Source of the DNA: 66-474 sp035695065
GTDB taxonomy: Bacteria; Pseudomonadota; Gammaproteobacteria; Xanthomonadales; Rhodanobacteraceae
Assembly (NCBI GenBank): GCA_035695065.1
Contig: DASSEW010000015.1
Location: 1 to 42,136 of the forward strand
Direction of reading: 5' to 3'
DNA: 42,136 nucleotides
Shown here: one piece after another, positions 34,686 through 42,136 of the stretch
Numbering within the stretch: position 1 is the first letter of the stretch
How the letters are laid out: each line of letters begins with the position of its first letter
Position numbers and translations under genes: made by a program
Notes under the pieces: generated by a model
What the model saw: only the letters and a program-made list of their open reading frames with translations
Database searches by the model: none
Told to the model about the DNA's origin: nothing

Positions 34686-34705
34686 CTGTCAAGCAAACTT
34701 GACAG
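34686..34705. promoter_or_regulatory. Palindromic operator overlapping the transcription start
   Basis: CTGTCAAG-CAAA-CTTGACAG is a perfect 8-bp inverted repeat. A third copy of the half-site, CTTGACAG (34654-34661), overlaps the -35 hexamer 32 bases upstream, about three helical turns away. The XRE regulator encoded as the second gene of this operon is the obvious candidate to bind here. Confidence 0.7.
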
Positions 34706-34724
34706 GGCGGATCGGGGGATGCAC

Positions 34725-35141
34725 ATGGCTCGCCTCAGCCTGAAACGTTACAACGCGTACGTGCTCGCGCTCATGGCGGTGTATATCGCCCTGATGCTGT
34801 GGTTGTGGCCGCACGCCAAGGCGGCGCCCGGCGTGGCCTGGAAAGTGGTGTTTGCATTGAGCCCGCTGGTGCCGGTGGCGTGCGTGATCGTGCTGATGGC
34901 ACGGCGCGTGATGCAGGCGGACGAGCTGGACCAGCGTCTTCACCTGGTGGCGCTCGGCGTGGCGACGGCGCTGGTCGGCACGGGCGCGCTGGTCGCGAGC
35001 TTTCTGGCGATGGCCAAGGTATGGCAGGGCGACGGCAGCGAGCTGTTCTGGGTGTTTCCGGCCTTGGGCCTGATCTATTCGTTCGCCCGGATGGGATTGA
35101 AATGGCACTTCACCGGCAGCTGGAGTTTCTGGGATTGCTGA
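34725..35141 (+). CDS. Four-helix inner-membrane protein of unknown function
   Basis: The product is 138 residues. Of two nearby ATGs (34719 and 34725) the second is preferred because GGGGG lies six bases before it; the first has no room for a ribosome site. Four hydrophobic segments are visible, at about 12-30, 40-60, 75-97 and 106-124, with MQADELDQRLHL in the central cytoplasmic loop. I recognise no known domain. Its TGA stop overlaps the ATG of the XRE regulator by one base. Pairs of a small membrane protein and a YozG-like XRE regulator are common, and the membrane partner may sense or modulate the regulator; that is inference. Confidence 0.85.
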   Translation: MARLSLKRYNAYVLALMAVYIALMLWLWPHAKAAPGVAWKVVFALSPLVPVACVIVLMARRVMQADELDQRLHLVALGVATALVGTGALVASFLAMAKVWQGDGSELFWVFPALGLIYSFARMGLKWHFTGSWSFWDC

Positions 35142-35338
35142 TGAAGAACCGCGTTCGCGAACTTCGCGAGAAGCACGCCTGGTCGCAGGCCGAACTCGGC
35201 GAGCGGCTGGACGTCTCGCGGCAGACGATCAACGCCATCGAGACCGGCAAGTACGACCCGAGCCTGCCGTTGGCATTCAAGATCGCGCGCCTGTTCGGTT
35301 CGCGAATCGAAACGATTTTCCTGGACGGCGAGAAGTGA
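35141..35338 (+). CDS. Small XRE-family (Cro/C1-type) transcriptional regulator
   Basis: The product is 65 residues, essentially one helix-turn-helix domain. WSQAELGERLDVSRQTINAI (14-33) contains the helix-turn-helix, and IETGKYDPSLPLAFKIARLF completes the fold. The YozG-like subgroup shares this VSRQTINAIETGKYDPSL core. It overlaps the upstream membrane-protein gene (TGATG). It probably binds as a dimer to the CTGTCAAG palindrome at the operon's transcription start, giving autoregulation. Confidence 0.93.
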   Translation: MKNRVRELREKHAWSQAELGERLDVSRQTINAIETGKYDPSLPLAFKIARLFGSRIETIFLDGEK

Positions 35339-35357
35339 ACGCGAGGGGACAGGCACG

Positions 35358-36923
35358 ATGAAAGCTGGCAATGCACGCACCGGCGTGGTGGTGGCGATCG
35401 CCGTCGCGATCATGGTTCCGATGTTGCACGCGCGCCATCGCGCGCAGGCCCATCCGCCGGAGCCGCCGCCGGTACAGGCGCCCACGCCCAGCGGCGCGCA
35501 GCCGGTGGACGTGCTGAAGCTCGGCAGCCTGACGCTCAAGCGGTGCGCGTTGAAGACACCGGGCAGCGCGGTCACCACCGCGGCCTATTGCGCGCCTGTC
35601 GAGGTGCCGGAGAACCGCGCCGACCCGCATTCGCGCAAGATCGGCCTGAAGCTCGCGATCGTGAAAAGCGATGCGCAGGTCGCGGCGAAGGATCTGGTCG
35701 TGTATCTCGCCGGCGGCCCGGGCGAAGCCGCCACTGAAGGCTACGCGCAGATCGCGCCCGCGTTCGCGCCGCTGCGCAAGCACCACGACATCCTGCTGCT
35801 GGACCAGCGCGGCACCGGCGGTTCGCACCCGCTGGATTGCCCGCAGGCAGCCAAGGCGATCAAGGCCAGCGCCGATGAGCCGTTCGACGCCCAGCGCACG
35901 CGCGAGCAGACCGCGCAGTGCCTTGCGGAAGTGGAGAAGACAGCCGATCCGCGCCATTACACGACCACGGATGCGGTCGCCGATCTGGAAGCGGTGCGAC
36001 AGGCGCTGGGTGCGCCGAAACTCGATCTCGTCGGCATCTCCTACGGAACCCGCATGGCGCAGCAGTACGCGCACGCGCATCCGGACGCGGTGCGCAGCAT
36101 CGTGCTGGATGGCGTCGTGCCCAACCAGCTGGTGCTCGGCGCGGACTTCGCCACCAACCTGGAGCGCGCGCTGAAACTGCAATCGCAGTCGTGCGTCGCC
36201 ACGCCCGCGTGCAAGGCCGCGTTCGGTGATCCCTATGCGGCGCTGCATGCGCTGCACGACAAGCTGCGCGCGCAACCGGCGCAGGCGACGTTCCCGGATC
36301 CGAAATCGTTCGAGGCCACGCACAAACCGGTCACCGCCGACACGCTCGCCGGCGTGGCGCGGATGTTCTCCTACAACGCGGAAACCGCCGCCTTGCTGCC
36401 ACTGACCGTGGCGCAGGCGGCGCAAGGCAACTACACGCCGCTGATGGGCCAGGCGCAGATCCTCGCGGGCAGCCTGGATTCGGCGATGAACAACGGCATG
36501 CAGCTGTCGGTGATCTGCGCGGAGGATGCCGATCTGCTGAAGACGGATCCGGCGGACGCCGACACGATCCTCGGCGGCGAAATCGTGGACGGCATCAAGG
36601 CCGAATGCGCGGTGTGGCCGCACGGCACACGCCCGGCCGATTTCCATGCGCCATTCAAGTCGTCCATTCCGACCCTGCTGTTGTCGGGCGAGCGCGATCC
36701 GGTCACGCCGCCGCGCTACGCCGACGAAGTGCTGCAAGGGTTGAGCGATGCGCGATCGCTGGTCGCTGCCGGCATGGGCCACAGCATCCTGATGCGCGGC
36801 TGCGTGCCGAAGCTGGTGGACCGGTTCGTCACCGATCTGCAGCCGAAGAAGCTGGACGCCGCCTGCGTGAAGCAGATCGGGCCGATTCCGGCATTCGTCA
36901 ATTTCAATGGAGCCGCGCCATGA
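35358..36923 (+). CDS. Exported S33-type alpha/beta hydrolase (tripeptidyl aminopeptidase-like)
   Basis: The product is 521 residues with a signal peptide or anchor (about 9-22). Oxyanion motif YLAGGPGE (116-123), DQRGTGGS (149-156), nucleophile elbow GISYGTRMA (Ser228), and a C-terminal TAP-like part with GERDPVTPP (the Asp) and GMGHS (the His). This layout is that of proline iminopeptidase/SlpD-like tripeptidyl peptidases, which release N-terminal peptides outside the cytoplasm. Four or more cysteines suggest disulfides. It begins 19 bases after the XRE gene and its stop overlaps the ABC ATPase start (ATGA), so the hydrolase and exporter are co-expressed. Confidence 0.9.
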   Translation: MKAGNARTGVVVAIAVAIMVPMLHARHRAQAHPPEPPPVQAPTPSGAQPVDVLKLGSLTLKRCALKTPGSAVTTAAYCAPVEVPENRADPHSRKIGLKLAIVKSDAQVAAKDLVVYLAGGPGEAATEGYAQIAPAFAPLRKHHDILLLDQRGTGGSHPLDCPQAAKAIKASADEPFDAQRTREQTAQCLAEVEKTADPRHYTTTDAVADLEAVRQALGAPKLDLVGISYGTRMAQQYAHAHPDAVRSIVLDGVVPNQLVLGADFATNLERALKLQSQSCVATPACKAAFGDPYAALHALHDKLRAQPAQATFPDPKSFEATHKPVTADTLAGVARMFSYNAETAALLPLTVAQAAQGNYTPLMGQAQILAGSLDSAMNNGMQLSVICAEDADLLKTDPADADTILGGEIVDGIKAECAVWPHGTRPADFHAPFKSSIPTLLLSGERDPVTPPRYADEVLQGLSDARSLVAAGMGHSILMRGCVPKLVDRFVTDLQPKKLDAACVKQIGPIPAFVNFNGAAP

Positions 36924-37654
36924 TTGAAGTCAAAGACCTGCACAAGGCCTTCGGCGAAGTGAGGGCGGTGGACGGCGTGTCGTTCAGCGCGCGCGACGGC
37001 GAGATCACCGGCCTGCTCGGGCCCAACGGCGCCGGCAAGACCACCACGTTGCGCATGCTCTACACGCTGATGCAGCCGGATTCCGGCCAGGTGCTGGTGG
37101 ACGGCATGGACGCCGCGCGCGATCCGGTCGCGGTGCGGCGCGTGCTCGGCGTGTTGCCGGATGCGCGCGGGCTGTACAAGCGGCTGACCGCCCGCGAGAA
37201 CATCGAGTACTTCGCGCGCCTGCACGGGATCGATGAGGCGACCATGCACGCGCGCCGCGATGCGCTGAGCGAAGCACTGGAGATGCGTGACATCCTCGAT
37301 CGCCGCACCGAGGGCTTCTCGCAGGGCCAGCGCGTCAAGACCGCGATCGCGCGCGCGCTGGCGCACGATCCGAAGAACATCATCCTGGACGAACCGACCA
37401 ACGGCCTGGACGTGATGAGCACCCGCGGGCTGCGCCGCTTCATGCAGCACCTGAAAGACGAGGGCCGCTGCGTGCTGTTCTCCAGCCACATCATGCAGGA
37501 GGTCGCCGCGCTGTGCGACCGCATCGTGGTGATCGCGCGTGGCCGCGTGGTCGCCGACGAAACGCCCGACGCGCTGCGCGCGCAGACCGGCGAAGCGAAC
37601 CTGGAGGATGCCTTCGTGAAGATCATCGGCAGCGAAGAGGGACTCGCCGCATGA
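36920..37654 (+). CDS. ABC transporter ATPase, NatA-like
   Basis: The product is 244 residues. Walker A GPNGAGKTT (34-42), Q-loop region VLGVLPDARGLY, signature FSQGQ, Walker B NIILDEPTNGLD and H-loop FSSHIMQEV are all intact. The signature lacks the usual LSGGQ, as in NatA of Bacillus (GFSKGMRQK). It energises the NatB-like permease encoded next. In Bacillus, NatAB exports sodium; other members export drugs or peptides. Its TGA overlaps the ATG of a 16-codon frame that bridges to natB. Confidence 0.9.
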   Translation: MIEVKDLHKAFGEVRAVDGVSFSARDGEITGLLGPNGAGKTTTLRMLYTLMQPDSGQVLVDGMDAARDPVAVRRVLGVLPDARGLYKRLTARENIEYFARLHGIDEATMHARRDALSEALEMRDILDRRTEGFSQGQRVKTAIARALAHDPKNIILDEPTNGLDVMSTRGLRRFMQHLKDEGRCVLFSSHIMQEVAALCDRIVVIARGRVVADETPDALRAQTGEANLEDAFVKIIGSEEGLAA

Positions 37655-37701
37655 ATATTTCAAATCGCGGAAACGCCGGAGCACGGGAGACTGCCGCATG
37701 A
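37651..37701 (+). other. 16-codon bridging frame between the ATPase and permease genes
   Basis: An ATG overlaps the ATPase stop (ATGA at 37651-37654) and the frame's TGA overlaps the permease ATG (ATGA at 37698-37701). It would encode MNISNRGNAGARETAA. It may only serve to carry ribosomes across the gap; a functional peptide is not supported. GGGAGA lies about eight bases before the permease ATG. Confidence 0.35.
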
Positions 37702-38873
37702 ACGCGATGCTGACCGTGTGGTGGAAGGAAGTGCGCGAGAACCTGCGCGACAAGCGCACGGTGATGAGCGCGCTGATCTACGCGCCGCTGTTCGGGCCGG
37801 TCATGTTCGTGGTGCTTATGAACGTGCAGATCAACCACGAGCTGTCGAAAGCCGAGGGACCGCTGAAAGTGCCGGTGGTCGGAGCGCAGTACGCGCCCAA
37901 CCTGATCGATGCGTTGAAGCAGCAGGGGCTCGATCCGCAACCTGCGGTCGGTGATCCCGAAGCCGCGGTGCGCGATCGCGACGCGGACGTGGTGCTGCGC
38001 ATTCCTGCCGCTTACGGCAAGGCTTGGAAATCGGGTGAACCGGCGCAGGTCGAGCTGATCTACGACGCCTCGCAGACCGGCACCAGCACGCCGCGCGAAC
38101 GGCTGGAAGGCATGCTCAAGCAATACGGCCGCGAGCAGGGCGCGATGCGGCTGGTCGCGCGCGGCCTGTCGCCCGGGCTCGACACGCCGCTGGTCGTCAG
38201 CGATCGCGACCAGTCCACGCCGCAATCGCGTTCGGGCCTGGTGTTCGGCATCCTGCCGTATTTCTTCGTGATCGCGATTTTCGTCGGCGGCATGTACCTC
38301 GCCATCGACCTCACCGCCGGCGAGCGCGAGCGGCAGTCGCTGGAACCGCTGTTCGCCAATCCGGTGGCGCGCTGGCGCATCCTCGCCGGCAAGCTCGGCG
38401 CAATCGGCGCGTTCTCGCTGGCCAGCCTGGTGCTGTGCGTGATCGGCTTCGCCGTCGCCGGACATTTCATGCCGGCGGAAAAGCTCGGCATGTCGTTCGA
38501 CCTGGGCGCAGCATTCATCGGCAAGGTGCTCCTGCTGGAGCTGCCGCTGCTGGCGCTGTTCGCGGTCCTGCAGACGCTGGTCGCCGCATTCGCCAAGAGC
38601 TATCGCGAGGCGCAGACATACCTCAGCTTGCTGATGATCCTGCCGATCGTGCCGTCGATGCTGATGAGTTTCATGCCGGTCAAGCCCGCGACCTGGATGT
38701 ACGCGGTACCGCTGCTCGGCCAGCAGATCGGCATCAGCGAACTGCTGCGCGGGCGCACCATCGGCATGGGCGACATCGGCATCGCGCTGGTGTGCGGGTT
38801 CGCTGCCGCACTGATCGCGGGATTCATCACCGCGAACATTTATCGCAGCGAAAGATTGGCGATTTCGGCGTAG
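37698..38873 (+). CDS. ABC transporter permease, NatB-like (ABC-2 type)
   Basis: The product is 391 residues. It has the ABC-2/CcmB-like topology: one N-terminal helix (about 23-45), a large extracytoplasmic loop (about 50-180, with YAPNLIDALKQQG), and then five or six helices from about 188 to the end, including ILPYFFVIAIFVGGMY and LLMILPIVPSMLMSFM. The conserved TAGERERQSLEPLFANPV loop after helix 2 is the ATPase-coupling segment of this family. With the preceding ATPase it should form an exporter, most like NatAB. The TAG stop belongs to a REP repeat. Confidence 0.9.
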   Translation: MNAMLTVWWKEVRENLRDKRTVMSALIYAPLFGPVMFVVLMNVQINHELSKAEGPLKVPVVGAQYAPNLIDALKQQGLDPQPAVGDPEAAVRDRDADVVLRIPAAYGKAWKSGEPAQVELIYDASQTGTSTPRERLEGMLKQYGREQGAMRLVARGLSPGLDTPLVVSDRDQSTPQSRSGLVFGILPYFFVIAIFVGGMYLAIDLTAGERERQSLEPLFANPVARWRILAGKLGAIGAFSLASLVLCVIGFAVAGHFMPAEKLGMSFDLGAAFIGKVLLLELPLLALFAVLQTLVAAFAKSYREAQTYLSLLMILPIVPSMLMSFMPVKPATWMYAVPLLGQQIGISELLRGRTIGMGDIGIALVCGFAAALIAGFITANIYRSERLAISA

Positions 38874-38922
38874 GGCGGGCACTGTCCGCCACATCGGGAT
38901 CGGCGGACGGTGTCCGCCCTAC
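38870..38922. repeat. GTAG-type REPIN carrying the natB-like gene's stop codon
   Basis: GTAGGGCGGGCACTGTCCGCC, a 14-base middle, then GGCGGACGGTGTCCGCCCTAC. The first TAG is the stop of the permease gene. Confidence 0.85.
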
Positions 38923-38952
38923 GGCTGACCCGCATGGGCTCGCCGTTTCCGC

Positions 38953-38976
38953 GTAGGGCGGGCACTGCCCCCCTAC
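38953..38976. repeat. Short GTAG-type REP carrying a minus-strand stop codon
   Basis: GTAGGGCGGGCACTGCC followed by CCCCTAC forms a single, imperfect palindrome. The right foot CTA is the TAG stop of the minus-strand alpha/beta hydrolase. Confidence 0.8.
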
Positions 38977-39812
38977 ATAAACGCGATGAGCCGCTCCGCC
39001 ACTTCCCGCGGATGCTGCACATGCAGGTGGTGTCTTCCGGCGATCCGCTCGATGCGGATGTCGCGCATGCAGGCCGCGCGTGCTTCCATCGTGGCGCGCG
39101 GCAGGTACGGTGTTTCCGGGTCGGCGAGCAGCAACAACGTGGGCGACTCGATGCCCGCAAGCAGGCGCCGCAACTGCAGTTCGTCTATGCGCAGCGGCGT
39201 CGGCAGGCGAAGGCGCGCATCGCTGCTCCACGCGTAACCGCCTTCGACTTCGCGCAGGCCGCGCAGCACCAGCGCGCGCGCTTCGTCGGCGCCCAGGTCG
39301 CCGACCGCCACGCGCGCGGCGAGCGCTTCGTCCGTACTTGCGAACACGCGCGGTGCGCGCCGGCCGACGCTGCGCTGCGCTTCCGCATCACGCCAGCGTT
39401 GCAGGGTCTGCGCGCCGTCGTCGGCCAGCGGGCCGAGCCCTTCGATCAACGCAAGCTTTTCGACGCGTGCCGGTGCCGCCGCCGCGGTGAGGCTCGCCAC
39501 GCCCGCGCCGAGCGAATGTCCGAGCAAATTGAAACGTGGCAGTTGCAACGCATCGGCCGCATTCAATGCGTGGTCCACGTAATCCGCCACGTGATAGCGC
39601 GTGACACCGGGCGGCAGATGCGCGCTGCGGCCGTGGCCGGGCATGTCCAGCGCGATCACGCGGAAATCTTTCGCGAGCAAGGGCGCGAGCGCGGCGAAAC
39701 TCGCCGCATTATCCAGCCAACCGTGCAGCGCCAGCAGCGGCGGTGCATCCGGTTCGCCCCATTCCAGCGCGGCCAGTGGACCGAACGGGAGATTCCATGA
39801 GAGTTCGCGCAT
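38973..39812 (-). CDS. Cytoplasmic alpha/beta hydrolase
   Basis: The product is 279 residues with no signal peptide. The ATG at 39812 has GAGGAAG upstream; an in-frame start 19 codons earlier lacks one. Motifs are LALHGWLDNAASF (oxyanion region), DMPGHGRS, nucleophile elbow LLGHSLGAG (Ser100), and a final GRHHLHVQHP with the likely catalytic His. It resembles esterase/MhpC-like hydrolases; the substrate is unknown. It follows hemH on the same strand after an 87-base gap that contains a REPIN. Confidence 0.88.
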   Translation of the reverse strand: MRELSWNLPFGPLAALEWGEPDAPPLLALHGWLDNAASFAALAPLLAKDFRVIALDMPGHGRSAHLPPGVTRYHVADYVDHALNAADALQLPRFNLLGHSLGAGVASLTAAAAPARVEKLALIEGLGPLADDGAQTLQRWRDAEAQRSVGRRAPRVFASTDEALAARVAVGDLGADEARALVLRGLREVEGGYAWSSDARLRLPTPLRIDELQLRRLLAGIESPTLLLLADPETPYLPRATMEARAACMRDIRIERIAGRHHLHVQHPREVAERLIAFM

Positions 39813-39856
39813 CGCATTCGCGCCTTCCTCAAAACCTTCATTTTCGCGCGGGCCTC

Positions 39857-39903
39857 GTAGGGCGGACACCGTCCGCCAAAGAGGCGGGCAATGCCCGCCC
39901 TAC
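39857..39903. repeat. GTAG-type REPIN carrying the hemH stop codon
   Basis: GTAGGGCGGACACCGTCCGCC, a 5-base middle, then GGCGGGCAATGCCCGCCCTAC. The right-hand CTA read on the minus strand is the TAG of hemH. The two hairpins are in the opposite order to those at 3253-3293. Confidence 0.85.
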
Positions 39904-40940
39904 TCTCGGCGTGCCGGTTCCAGCCAACCCTGCAGATTCTTCAGCGCCAGTTGCGCCAGCACGCTTGCGTGTGACGGCGTGGCATTCAGCGCGAGGATGT
40001 AGGCGAAGCGCTCGCCACCATGGGTGAGGAAACTCGCGCGATAGCGCAACGCGACTTCTTCCAGGGTTTCCAGGCAATCCACCGCGAAGCCGGGGCACAG
40101 CACGTCCAGCGTCTTCACGCCCTGCTTCGGCAGCGCGGCCACGGTTTCATCGGTATACGGATGCAACCACTTCTGCGCGCCGACGCGTGACTGGAAGGCG
40201 ACGATCATCTCGTCCTCCACCATTCCCAGCGCCTCGCGCAGTCGGCGGGCGGTCTGATGGCACTGATGGAAGTACGGATCGCCCGCGCGCACGCTGGCTT
40301 CCGGCAAGCCGTGGAACGAGAGCAGCAGTTTCTGCGCGCGGCCATGCTGCGCCCAGTGCGCCAGCACGCTGGCGGACAACGCGGCCAGGTACCCCGCATC
40401 GTCGTGGTAGTCATTGACGGTGCGCAGCGCCGGCGGCCAGCGCAGCAGCTTGATCGTGTCGGCCAGCGCGTCCAGCACCGAGCCCGTCACCGCGCCCGAA
40501 TATTGCGGATACAGCGGCAGCACCAGCACGCGCTGGACGCCTTCGTCCTGCAGGCGGATGATCGTGTCGCGCACGGACGGCGCGCCGTAGCGCATCGCCA
40601 ACTCCACGCGAACATCGGGCGCGTGCTTTGCGATCTCGCTGCCGACCGCCTGTGCCAGTTGTGCGCTGAACACCGCCAGCGGCGAGCCTTCGTCCGTCCA
40701 CACCTTGGCGTACGCCTCGGCCGAACGGCGCGGCCGCACGCGCAGCACGTAGCCGTGCAGGATCAGCCGCCACAACGCGCGCGGCAGTTCCACCACGCGC
40801 GGATCGGAGAGGAATTCGGCCAGGTACCGGCGCAAGGCACGCGGCGTCGGCGCGGTCGGCGTGCCGAGGTTGACCAGCAGCACTGCCGCGCCGTGTGCGC
40901 GATCGTGACTGCGATGTGCGGGGGCGAGATAGCGCGCCAT
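39900..40940 (-). CDS. hemH: Ferrochelatase (protoporphyrin ferrochelatase)
   Basis: The product is 346 residues. It inserts Fe2+ into protoporphyrin IX, the last step of protoheme synthesis, at the inner membrane. Signature segments are VLLVNLGTP (20-28), the LPLYPQYS-type strand, LLLSFHGLP with the catalytic His, VAFQSRVGAQKWLHPYT and DVLCPGFAVDCLETLEEV. All match the family. It may be co-transcribed with the downstream hydrolase. The gene ends at a TAG in a REPIN. Confidence 0.96.
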   Translation of the reverse strand: MARYLAPAHRSHDRAHGAAVLLVNLGTPTAPTPRALRRYLAEFLSDPRVVELPRALWRLILHGYVLRVRPRRSAEAYAKVWTDEGSPLAVFSAQLAQAVGSEIAKHAPDVRVELAMRYGAPSVRDTIIRLQDEGVQRVLVLPLYPQYSGAVTGSVLDALADTIKLLRWPPALRTVNDYHDDAGYLAALSASVLAHWAQHGRAQKLLLSFHGLPEASVRAGDPYFHQCHQTARRLREALGMVEDEMIVAFQSRVGAQKWLHPYTDETVAALPKQGVKTLDVLCPGFAVDCLETLEEVALRYRASFLTHGGERFAYILALNATPSHASVLAQLALKNLQGWLEPARRE

Positions 40941-41080
40941 CCGATGCGAGGAACTCCGGGCGAGATGCGCAGTCTGCCACAGCAGGGCGGGCGTTAAGCG
41001 CGGAGTGGGCAGCTCGCGCCCAGACTGCGCGTCGCCTTGGTTGAAGATGCCGCGGAATATCGCGGCCGTTTGGAGGGTCT

Positions 41081-41776
41081 ATGTCGAATCGAATCGCACG
41101 CGCGTTGACCATGTTGCTCGCCTTGCTCGTTCCCGCTTTCGGCGCTCACGCGTCCGAAACTCCGATCGCCCGCGCGCAGACCGCCACGCGCGTGCTGCGC
41201 GACATCATGCAGGCGCCGGACAAATCCATTCCCCGCGACCTGCTGCGCGACGCCTACGCGATCGCGGTGATCCCCAACGTGCTCAAGGTGGGTCTGGTGT
41301 TCGGGGGTCGGCACGGCGACGGGGTGATCGCGGTGAAATCGCCGGACGGCACCTGGTCCAATCCCGTGTTCCTGTCGCTGACCGGCGGCAGCGTGGGATT
41401 CCAGGCCGGCGTGTCCTCGACCGACGTGGTGCTGGTGTTCCGCACCCGCCGCGGGGTGGATTCGATCGTCAACGGCAAGTTCACCATCGGTGCCGAGGCG
41501 CATGCCGCCGCCGGCCCGGTCGGTCGCAACCTGAATGCGTCCACCGACGCGGCGATGCAGGCGGAGATCTATTCGTATTCGCGCTCACGCGGCCTGTTCG
41601 CCGGCATGTCGCTCGACGGCGCCGCGCTGCGCATCGACGACGATGCCGACGCCGCCATCTACGGCCCCGGCATCACGCCACGGCGGATCTTCGAGGATGG
41701 GGTGTCGGACGTGCCCGCGCCGGTGGTGCACTTCCGCGACGAGCTGGAGGAAGTTTCCCAGCCGCCGGCGGAGTGA
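41081..41776 (+). CDS. Secreted SYLF-domain (Ysc84-like) lipid-binding protein
   Basis: The product is 231 residues with a signal peptide (about 1-25, ending AHAS). GGAGGG precedes the ATG by four bases. The SYLF/DUF500 domain fills the mature part: IPRDLLRDAYAIAVIPNVLKVGLVFGGRHGDGVIAVK, WSNPVFLSLTGGSVGFQAG and the AAGPVGRNLNASTDAA segment. Bacterial homologues are periplasmic or outer-membrane-associated lipid-binding proteins of unclear role. It stands alone between hemH (opposite strand) and tatA, 113 bases upstream of the latter. Confidence 0.9.
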   Translation: MSNRIARALTMLLALLVPAFGAHASETPIARAQTATRVLRDIMQAPDKSIPRDLLRDAYAIAVIPNVLKVGLVFGGRHGDGVIAVKSPDGTWSNPVFLSLTGGSVGFQAGVSSTDVVLVFRTRRGVDSIVNGKFTIGAEAHAAAGPVGRNLNASTDAAMQAEIYSYSRSRGLFAGMSLDGAALRIDDDADAAIYGPGITPRRIFEDGVSDVPAPVVHFRDELEEVSQPPAE

Positions 41777-41889
41777 GAACCGGCCGAACATCCTTCAAAC
41801 CTCCCCTGGAGTACACTTCGTCATAGCTAATGCGTTGAATCCAGAGCGGTCGCGACCGCCGCCGCTCCTTCGCTCCCCAGAGGTTCACC

Positions 41890-42136
41890 ATGTTCGGATT
41901 TGAGAGTTTCTGGCACTGGATCATCCTGCTGGTCGTGGTGCTGCTGATCTTCGGCACCGGCAAGCTGGCCAGGATGGGCCCCGACCTCGGCAACGCCGTG
42001 CGCGGGTTCAAGAAGGCACTGCATGGCGAGGATGAGTCCGAGGCGGCCAAGCCCGCTGCCGGGCCCGACAAGCTGCAGGCCGATTCGCCGCCGCAGTCCG
42101 CCGCCAGCGAGCAGCGCGACACGAGCCGTCCGCAAT
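41890..42136 (+). CDS. tatA: Sec-independent translocase subunit TatA (C-terminus beyond the window)
   Basis: The first 82 codons are present and the window ends before the stop. MFGFESFWHWIILLVVVLLIFGTGKL is the single membrane helix followed by the FGTGKL hinge. MGPDLGNAVRGFKKAL is the amphipathic helix, and an acidic, Ser/Gln-rich tail begins. The FKKAL pattern is that of TatA rather than TatB. TatA oligomers form the pore for folded, twin-arginine proteins. tatB and tatC are expected just downstream. AGAGG precedes the ATG. Confidence 0.95.
   Translation, partial: MFGFESFWHWIILLVVVLLIFGTGKLARMGPDLGNAVRGFKKALHGEDESEAAKPAAGPDKLQADSPPQSAASEQRDTSRPQ

Overview
The window is high-GC (roughly 65%) proteobacterial DNA with tightly packed, mostly housekeeping genes. 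TatA, HemH, RluE, HrpB, TatD and NADP-type isocitrate dehydrogenase resemble gammaproteobacterial homologues. The dense GTAG-headed REP palindromes, like those of Stenotrophomonas and Pseudomonas, point to Xanthomonadales, perhaps Rhodanobacteraceae. That placement is inference from style and gene content, not a search result. No rRNA, tRNA, CRISPR array, phage or transposase gene was seen.

Layout. 1-6.95 kb: two divergent secreted M28 peptidases (the first cut by the window edge), the helicase gene hrpB carrying an in-frame repeat insertion, a repeat-laden gap, and tatD. 7.37-21.14 kb: one gene of 13.8 kb encoding a 4,591-residue trimeric autotransporter adhesin. It has an extended signal peptide, thousands of residues of YadA-head repeats punctuated by seven necks, a coiled-coil stalk and a YadA anchor, and is closed by a strong terminator. 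21.2-25.5 kb: a methyltransferase overlapping rluE, a small DUF1328 membrane protein, icd, and a secreted alpha/beta hydrolase.

25.5-28.9 kb: an ECF sigma factor and its zinc-type anti-sigma factor, divergent from a Tat-type secreted metallophosphoesterase and a cupredoxin. The space between them holds two mirror-image candidate ECF promoters with identical spacing. A PepSY protein follows. 29.0-34.5 kb: a complete tripartite RND efflux operon (outer-membrane factor, adaptor, pump). 34.7-38.9 kb: a tightly coupled operon of a four-helix membrane protein, an XRE regulator, an S33 hydrolase and a NatA/NatB-like ABC exporter, behind a good sigma-70 promoter with a palindromic operator. 39-42.1 kb: hemH with an alpha/beta hydrolase, a SYLF protein, and the start of tatA.

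Most notable observations: (1) the giant adhesin and its roughly 1,000-residue block duplications; (2) the mirrored ECF promoter pair and its sigma/anti-sigma/phosphoesterase/cupredoxin module; (3) GTAG-type REP palindromes that supply the TAG stop codon of five genes, in one case both stops of a convergent pair; (4) a repeat inserted in frame in hrpB; (5) the operator-controlled XRE/NatAB operon. All functional statements rest on motif reading by eye; no alignment or database search was run.
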